Origin: Acanthopleura granulata
Lineage: Eukaryota; Mollusca; Polyplacophora; Chitonida; Chitonidae
Direction of reading: 5' to 3'
DNA length: 64,000 nucleotides
Assembly (NCBI GenBank): GCA_016165875.1
Contig: JABBOT010000016.1
Location: 5,230,327-5,294,326, forward strand
Each line of letters opens with the position of its first letter. The stretch's first letter is position 1. Made by a program: the position numbers and the translations under genes. The notes beneath the pieces are model-generated. The model did no database searches. It was not told the origin of the DNA and worked only from the letters and a program-made list of their open reading frames with translations. Below, in pieces: positions 37,801-46,800 of this stretch.

Positions 37801-40800
37801 GAAGTGCGGTGGACTGATAGTTGGCACCCAGAAGACACTTCATTACTGAAACCCGTGATATCCCAAGAAAGGTCTGACTTCTCCTGTAATATCCCAAGAT
37901 GGGTCTGGGACTTACTGAAACCTGTGTGTGTGTCAGTGTATGACTTACAGAATCCCATGATATCCCTAGACAGGTCTGCGACTTACTGAAATCTGTGATA
38001 TCCCAAGATGGGTTTGGGACTTGCTGACACATTTGATATCCCAAGATGAGTCTGGGACTTACTGAAATCTGTGATATCCCAAGACAGGTCTGGAACTTAC
38101 TGAAACCTGTGATATCACAAGATGGGTCTGGGACATTGACACCTGTGATGTTCCAAGACAAGTCTGGGACTTACTGAAACCTATGATTTCCCAAGATAGG
38201 TTTCGGACTTACTGAAACCTGTGATATCCCCAGATGGGTCTGGGACTTACTAAAACACATGATATCCCAAGATGGGTCTGGGACTTTACTGAAATATGTG
38301 ATATCCAAAGACAAGCCTGGGACTTACTGAAACAAATGCCGCCCAAGATCCTCATCGGAGTACCACTCTGGTCGTCGCAATTTGGGACGGAATCGCTCTC
38401 CGATGTACTTGAGGACTGCCTTCTGACTCGTCAAGCCTTCATCCAATGCTTGCCGCAGCATGAATGTTACACAACTGGATGAAAAAAAAAAAAAAAAAAA
38501 TAGAGACTTTTGTGCATATCAAAGGTAAAAACTTCTCCTTTTGCTCCAAACAGGTCAACACAGAGGACCCAACTTGGGTCTTCTTGCTATTGATTGCTTT
38601 GCTTCATGGTTACTATATTATTATCATCTTACCACAAATCCTTGAGGTTTGACTAATTGGTGTTTAACGCCATAAAAGGCAGGGGTCAACCTAATGTGTG
38701 GAGGAAAAAAGAATGGTTTTGGGAGTTACTTTCCAACAGCGAATAGTTACCACTGCTGGTAGAGTCAATTACATGGTCTTACATGAAGTTTATTGCCTTT
38801 TGATCAATACAGCAATAATGTCATATGCTTCCCCTACTGGTAAAAATGATAAGCTTTCCGTTAGTAGAAGGAATGGTTTGACTATGTGAACGGCTCACCC
38901 TCCGTGGAAGGGAATGGCTTAACTACACGTGTGAAAAGGTTTACCCTCTGTAGAAGGAATGGCTTAATTATGTGAAAAGCTTACCCTGTGTAGAGGGAAT
39001 GGCTTAACCATGTGGAGAGCTTACCCTCTGTAGAGGAAATGGCTTAACTATGTGAAAACCTTACCCTTTGCAGAAGAAATGGCTTAACTATGTGAAAAGT
39101 TTACCCTGTGTAGAAGGAATTGGCTTAATTATGTGAAAAGCCCAACCTCTGTAGAAGGAATGGTTTAAAAGAAGATCAGACTACACCAACTGCATATATG
39201 TATTGATAAAGAATCCTATTCATAGTTTAAAAAACATCACTTTTTATCCTTTGCATGTATGATAACCGAGATATTGCAGTTCAAAATAGGCAAAAATGCC
39301 CACGTGGGGAAAATCAAACATGCTGCCATGCTCTCAATTTGAACCAATCAAGGCAAGATATTTCTACCACCTGAGAGGACATCTGTTTCTGCTGTGATGT
39401 CAACAGCACTTACTTCACCATTTTGCCATATAGAAGTAGTGTTAAATCGGCTTTTTTCCTTGTGATTACAAGATAACTGTGATATACTTTCAAGACATTT
39501 TCAACGAGAAAGTGGCAGTGGAATACGCCTGGAGTTATTCCCCAAGGTAACCGCCAGGAGGCCACAACGCGTGGCTTTAGATTGCAGTAATAAAGATGGC
39601 CGTACCTCGCACACAAAAGGATGTCTCACCCCCCTAATAATGAAGAGCGTAGAGTACGGATGATGCAACATCATGCTTCCACTTCCTCTAAAATTGCGTA
39701 TCCTACGGTCTCGTACGAATTCCAAGGTGATTTAAAGTTACCCAGCACGTCACAAAAAAATGCTTGTGTCTGTATGGACCCTTCTGCTAAAATAACTTTG
39801 GTTATATTTTTCGTTATCTTTTCTTTTAACTAAAATGTATGTGAAAAGCTTACCTTTTGAACGAGGAATGGCTTAACTATATGCCTTTACTATGTGAATG
39901 GCTTAAATACGTGAAAAGCTCACCTTTTGTAGGGGGAATGGCTTAACTACGTGCCTCAACTATGTGAATGGCTTAAATATGTGAAAAGCTTACCCTCTAT
40001 AGAATGAGTCATCCTCTCTGCCGGCTATGAGCTGGTTGTAAATATGTTTATCCGTCACCTTCAGCAGGCCCTGGTTTACACAAACAACACGGAGGTATCA
40101 ATGAATAGGTGTGTTCACTTTCTGCTCGGTGTCTTGATTGATGGACTGCTGTTTGTTCATTTTCAAGAATTTCGCCCTCATACAATGGCCGCCACTTCGA
40201 CAGTAACATTGCAGTGGAAACCAGAGCGTCAGGGACAAACCATAAAACTTCTATTAAAACACTTGACGATGTTGCATGCCATGTTGGCTGGAGACATTGA
40301 CAATAAGACAGCACAGACAGTCCTTCTAGCTTCGCTGAACGCTTAATGTCACAACAAACTCTACAAACACAGTTTGGCCTGTAAAATTGTACTTTCAGAA
40401 GCACATTAATGTCTTAAAGCCAAGCTTTTAATGCCAACATTTAATATTATTTCCAAAGAAATTGATCAATCTTTGAAAAAAAGAACTCTTCAGTGTCCCT
40501 ATATAAGGTAGATGAATCAACTGGAGTTAAGCAAAATGTGTTGCTTGACAAATGCTAAACTTCAGGTGAAATATGGCACTTTAGATGCGAATTTGTTAAG
40601 AGTTACCTTGAGAATGAAGATGACCGGCACGAAGAACTGCTCCTTCTGATAGGTGAAGCTGAGAGTAGCCGTTCCGTTGGACAGGTAATGTAGCACATGA
40701 TTCTGAGAAAACAGTTACACAAGAAACAAATGAATAAAAATCTGCAGGTGTTTATTTGATGGCTTCTTTCATGCTATAATCGCTAAATTTTCACTCATAC

Positions 40801-43800
40801 AATGATTGTCAGTTTAATTTATGGGTGGAAGTAACTAGGTCAAAGGCATAAACCACTGACCTCTGGCAAACTACTGATGAACATCCTTACGTGTGACATA
40901 CAGCTGTACACACTGTAATGAAGGCAGACTAGTGGTCTTCGCCAACAGTGGACTGCGCGGCTACACATGCACTTAACTTTCACCAAATGCTAACTGTCAC
41001 CAAGGTGCTACAGAGAGTGAAAGCTGGGGGCTAAAAATATCCCGCCCAAGGCCGGATTTGAACTCGTGCCCAATGTCTGCTTACAACTGGCTGGCACCTA
41101 CCTCTAACCACTAGACCATGGAATGCTAGCCATCCGCATGTAACAAGATCGCTTCACTGTGTCTAACAAGTTCTCCTTTTGCAGGGTACCTTTGGGCTTT
41201 TTTTCTAACTAAAAAGAACCCCACAATGGTTAGGAAACTTTATCTGATACCTATATGTAGTAGCCGGTTAATGTGAAACAGATAATTACTGTAAATGGCC
41301 TAAAAATTTCGCTCCCTTAAAATGCATTTTTAGAGGGAAATTTGTGTCATGCTATATTTTTTGTCTGCTGAAACTGAAATTTCTCCAGTAGGATATCATC
41401 CTAGCTTCAAAACATCTATAAAAAAAAAGGAGCAGCTTACTGCAGTCATGGGTGAAATTTTAGACACTTATATCTGATATGTGCATATAGTTGCTGACAT
41501 GTTGAAATAAATAGCCTCATCTAATATCAAGCTGTTGATTACCGTAGCAGACTTGGTTATTTACTCATCTGGTGCTTAATGCTGAACTCAAGAATTTTCC
41601 ACTTCATATAACATGAGGGCCGTCAACTTCATGGGTTGAGAAAACTAGAGTGTAAAAACCACAGACCTTTGGCAGGTACCTGACAACCCTCCTGACTTAA
41701 AGACGCAGCCAAGTGAACAGTATTTTTGCAGTGGACTAGGGCGTGTTTACAAGTGTCGTCAAGATAACCGGCTTACCGCTCCCGACTGATCTTCTGTCAC
41801 ACATCGCAATGCGACGCCGAAATGTGTGTAATTCTTCCCGCGATTCTTCCAAGAGGGTCGAATGATGCATGTTGGCTGTGGAGCAGATATATTTTAATTA
41901 GATTCACCAGGAACATGTGGCTCGGTCTTCCATGGATACTAACAGTACGGTAAATGTCCTAAATTTACACCTTCAGAAATGCAATTTTATAGGCAAGGTC
42001 ATGAAATACCTCCACCTGAGTTGCATATGAACTCACAGCGACCTCGCTGGCGAGAGGCTCCCAGGTCATCGTGCTGGGGTAGTGCAATAGCCCCTATGCC
42101 ACAGAGGCCGCTTACCATTAATTTACAAATTTCTCATAGTTCAAAATAGTGTTAGCGCTAAAGTGAATACATACAGGATAAGTTACTTCTGTAGTTATGT
42201 TTCAGATATGTGAGATCTGTTTCATTCTTCCTGGCTGAGCTGTCAGAAATACAGATCTCTACTCTTCCCTTCAATAACCTGGACATCAGTGTTTTCAACT
42301 GTGCAGTTGTCAAACTGTCAAAGCTACAAAAACACACTTCCCTTAATCCTACTGTAATGGTGCCTTCATATCACCTAGTTATTTGTGAATAATAAACACT
42401 GTAACGTCGCAGTAAACACAAATGACCTGGTGCATTGCAAGCACGGGAAACCTCACTATAGGCATTTTGTGTCGATCTTGGTCATAATTCGGAGAACAGC
42501 AGCTGTGTCCGCCCTAGCAACAGAGTCGTGAAATTTGAAAAATGGCCGCTTGAGAAGCTTGGAGGTTTTCTGAGACAATGAAGTGACATCCAGTCAAAAT
42601 TACAAAAACGTCAAAAGAAATCCATATTCGTTTGACACTTTGTGACAGCGCAGGCAGACCGGAACGGGTTCCAGGCTGGCGAATATAATGATACAGAGTG
42701 GTTAATGTGGAAGCTAAGCTCACGCCTTAATTACTACACTCACAAAGTTTCTTCTCGGCATAATAAGCATGCGGATGATTCTCTCTATGCCGTTGATGAT
42801 AAAGTAACCTCCCATCTCCTGAAATCAGAAATGTATATCAGTTACTTTTAGAGCATGCACGTATGCTCAGGTTTTTACGTCATATTCAACAAGTTTTCAG
42901 TTAGACGACCAAGAAGAGTCCTTAGAAAGTATAAATATACTGGAGTCCAAGACACCAGTGCTACTGGAACATCATGCCTAAGACACCAGACATGACACCC
43001 CACCCTGTCACATTATACTGACACCGAGCTGACCAGTAATGTTTCCTTGCCTCTCAGTGCCGCACACCCGTGAGGTAGCTACAAGTACCATTTTTGAAGT
43101 CTTTGGTATGACCTGACCCGGGCCGGACCCTGGATCTCCCAATACCAAGACAGGCTCTTTCTACTAGGCCCCTGGGATTTAGAGTATGACAATCATGTAT
43201 GGAACTGTCCTGGTGTTATGATGTTTTCTTGTTTTGACGACTTATCACAAAGTACGTACCAAAACAGCTACAATGAGAGAATGAGTGAATAAATATAGTT
43301 TCGAGCCTTGAAACAGTTATGGCTATCAATCCTAGTCAAAATAGAATAACATCCAAAATTTCGAATTTATAACTCGAAAAACACATAAAATATGCATGCA
43401 ATTCTTATACAATATTTAATATACACAATGTTTAAAAATGTATATGTTAAACATTTGCTGACAGCATCGCCCATTTTGTCTTATTCCGTTCCCCTCCGAG
43501 GCCCAAGGGGGTGACATAAGCTGGTGTTGACCACTTATTTAGGTTTTCCTTTGTTTAGCTCGTATCTCACCTCTGTTTCCTCACCATGTCGTATCAGCTC
43601 TGCTGGACTCAGCTTGTGCAAGTTACACACCTCAGACTGTAGAAAATCAATTGAGACAGAAATTGGCAAAAAAGTTAACGCCCGTTCCAAAATGGGTAAA
43701 AAAGGTATACGTGAAATGGTATTATACATTACACATTTAATTCAGACATGACAATAAAAGATGTATGTCTGATTCAACTTGGATGTGGTAGCAAGGCTAC

Positions 43801-46800
43801 CAAGGAACTCACCTGGATTAGATTAGATAGAGTCAGGAATTCAGTAATTTAAGGTATTCAATACACACACACAGAGTCAACGATGGAATATCCCCCTTGT
43901 GTTACTGTGCTCTACATGTGTGCAAACCCTAAACTCAATACAAGCAGTATTTTTTAAGACACCATCACTAACATTTTGTTTAACACAGATTCTAAAACAC
44001 AATACACTAAATCAGGAATTTGGTAATTTCAGTATTTTATATGCACACACAAATTCAACGATGGAATATCCCCCTCATGTTATTTTGCTCTACATTTGTT
44101 CAAACCCTGAGTTCAATACATGCAGTACTTCTTAAGATACCACCCCTAACATTTTGTTCAACCCTCCTTTCCCTGTTATTGGACGTTGACGCTGACGCTC
44201 ACGTTACGACATAACCAACACCTGCTAAGAATGACAACAACCGAACGCTGTACATTTAATTCCAAAATGACAATAAAAGTTGTTTATTTACCACAAAAAA
44301 TCACTAAGTAGTGTTATCAGAGTTATGCGGTATATTTTATGAGGCAGTCAAGAATATTTTTTTTATATAACTGCAAGCCAACATTATGGTTGGAGGAAAC
44401 TGGCCAGAACCATCCGGTCACTGGCAAACATTCCCACGTATGACCGGGGAAGAACTGGCCAGAGCTGGGCTTGAACTCATGCCGACAGGGTTATACCATC
44501 AACAATTTTTAGCTGTCATCAATATGTACAACATTAAATACAAATCTGACACACAAAACTGCATAAATTACTGGGCCTAAGCATCCCGTAGAGGACTTTG
44601 TATGTTTTGGGTATAATGCTCCTTTCAGCATTATTTAGGGTCATTTCATGATTATATTATCCCTAGTATCAGGACTCTTCAAATGTCAACATTTACAGTG
44701 CTGCCTCACTGAAGCACAATTTCAAGGACACCCAACACTATGACACTCACTATGACACCCAGCATGACACTCACCATGACATTCCAATAAAAGTACACTC
44801 ACACACTGGAAACCAGTAATATTATCAGATTCACATTTGACAGTGTCATATTTGTTTTTCCGTCTAACCATCAAAGTTTCCACCAGTAACCCCGAACATG
44901 GACGCCTCCGTCTCCACGGTAACATGTCCCACCTACCTTAACCATGATGGGAACTTCTCCGATCACGCGCTCCGTGTTTCCCACCACTCGCCCATTGACC
45001 TGCCATACCAGATTCACCATCAGACGACCTCTGTAGGTCACCCCACGTTCTCGGCACTTGAGAAGGATTACATGGAAGCAAAAGTTTTCTGTCATTTCCA
45101 CTTATGTCAGAACAAATGTTAACATACATGAAGCGACATCCATCTTTGAGATATAGCCACCACAGACGATGCTACACTTTCAAAGGCTCTTGACATTCTT
45201 CAATCAGACTCTACATTCACACAGCAAATTTTAGCCCAAGGCAGACCCGGGTTGAACGTTTAAATTAACCAGGGGCAGTTAGGCCTCCAACACCACAGAG
45301 TGCAGCCCCCTCTTTTGCCCATAGGTAAGTTTGACCTGGGTAGATTTGTGCCATGTGATCACAAAATCGTAGGTAAACTAGTTCCCCCATCAGGTGTGCT
45401 CTTGCAGAGGATGGCAATCATGGACTGGAGGTGTGATTAAACAAACTGCTGACAAAAAATGTAGCATTTTCTATTACATTGACATCTGTCTCAGATATTC
45501 GTAACATTGCTAACAGCACAAACAAATTTTGACCTTTATACTTTTCACGCGACTGCCGCCTTCGACCTTTGTTATCGCAAATACAAACCAAACATCAGAA
45601 GAAGAGTTTCCTTAATGGTAGCGGTTTTCTCCACAGAAATCCGCAACCAACGCACATGATCACGTCACACCTTGGGGAGTTAGTTTAGCCCCCCCACCCC
45701 CTGATGGGGAAGGAAGTTCGAACACAGAAGTTTGATGTGTAGCTGCATTGTGGGGCAGCCGTGGGGCAGCCAAGGGGCAGATTAAATCTGGTCAACATTA
45801 AGACGGGTAAATGTTTGGTTCAATAGTGTAAACACTGCAATACCAGTCTTGCCCTACTTCACACCTGCCTAATTCAACATCACGCATTAAGGAATACTAT
45901 CAAGTCACATCGAGCAAATTTTGTGGAAACTGTCCGGATTTGGTTTTCGAGAACTCTTCAGTTATAGGCGTTAATTAATAATAATTATAATAATTATAAA
46001 CATTCAACATTAAATCCCTTTAAACCACGGTGTTACAGGTAGCTCTGCCCTATGGGATTCCCTTCACATCATTTCAATATTTCCACCTAGTTTCTCTTGG
46101 AACTGAAGAAGGATTTTAGCTCACACTCCTGGCGAATTGTTTGCCTTCCTTACCTCAGCTGGGTAGATCTTGAGAGAAGTAGCATGGATGTTTGTTTGCA
46201 CCACCGCCGGACTGAACACAGTGGCATCCTACAAAAAAATACAAACTGTGTGCATTTCTGAAAGCCTTTTAGGCTTTTGGTACCGTCATCAAAGTATGGT
46301 GATATTTAGTATTTCTTAAGACAGCTTCTTAAGGATAATTCTTGTTTTGGGGTGAAGTTGAAGATCACTTCATGCATCACTTCATACATACATCAATGGG
46401 CAGGGGACAGAGGGCAGACGGGGAAGGACAAGGGTGTAGGAACAAATCAATTTATCTCAAAGCATGCAACTCCTCTTCAGCATGTTACATTTCCCACCCA
46501 AACTCAACTCTTTATGTGAGATAATAATGATACGCACATGTATCTATATGCAGCTAATCCTTAAAGAAGAAACAAAAAAAAAAAAAAAACAAAACAAAAA
46601 ACTTATTTCAAGACTTACATTTATATTACACCACTGATTTTCGCTTTATATTCATATCACAAATTATATATATCACAGAACTTATTTTGTCAAATTATAT
46701 AGTAGATTATTCCGTAAGTATGGTCAATAAATTTTACACAAATGACAAAGACTTCAAAGCCAACAAGATTGCTAAGAAGCATCATGGTTATGCAACATTC

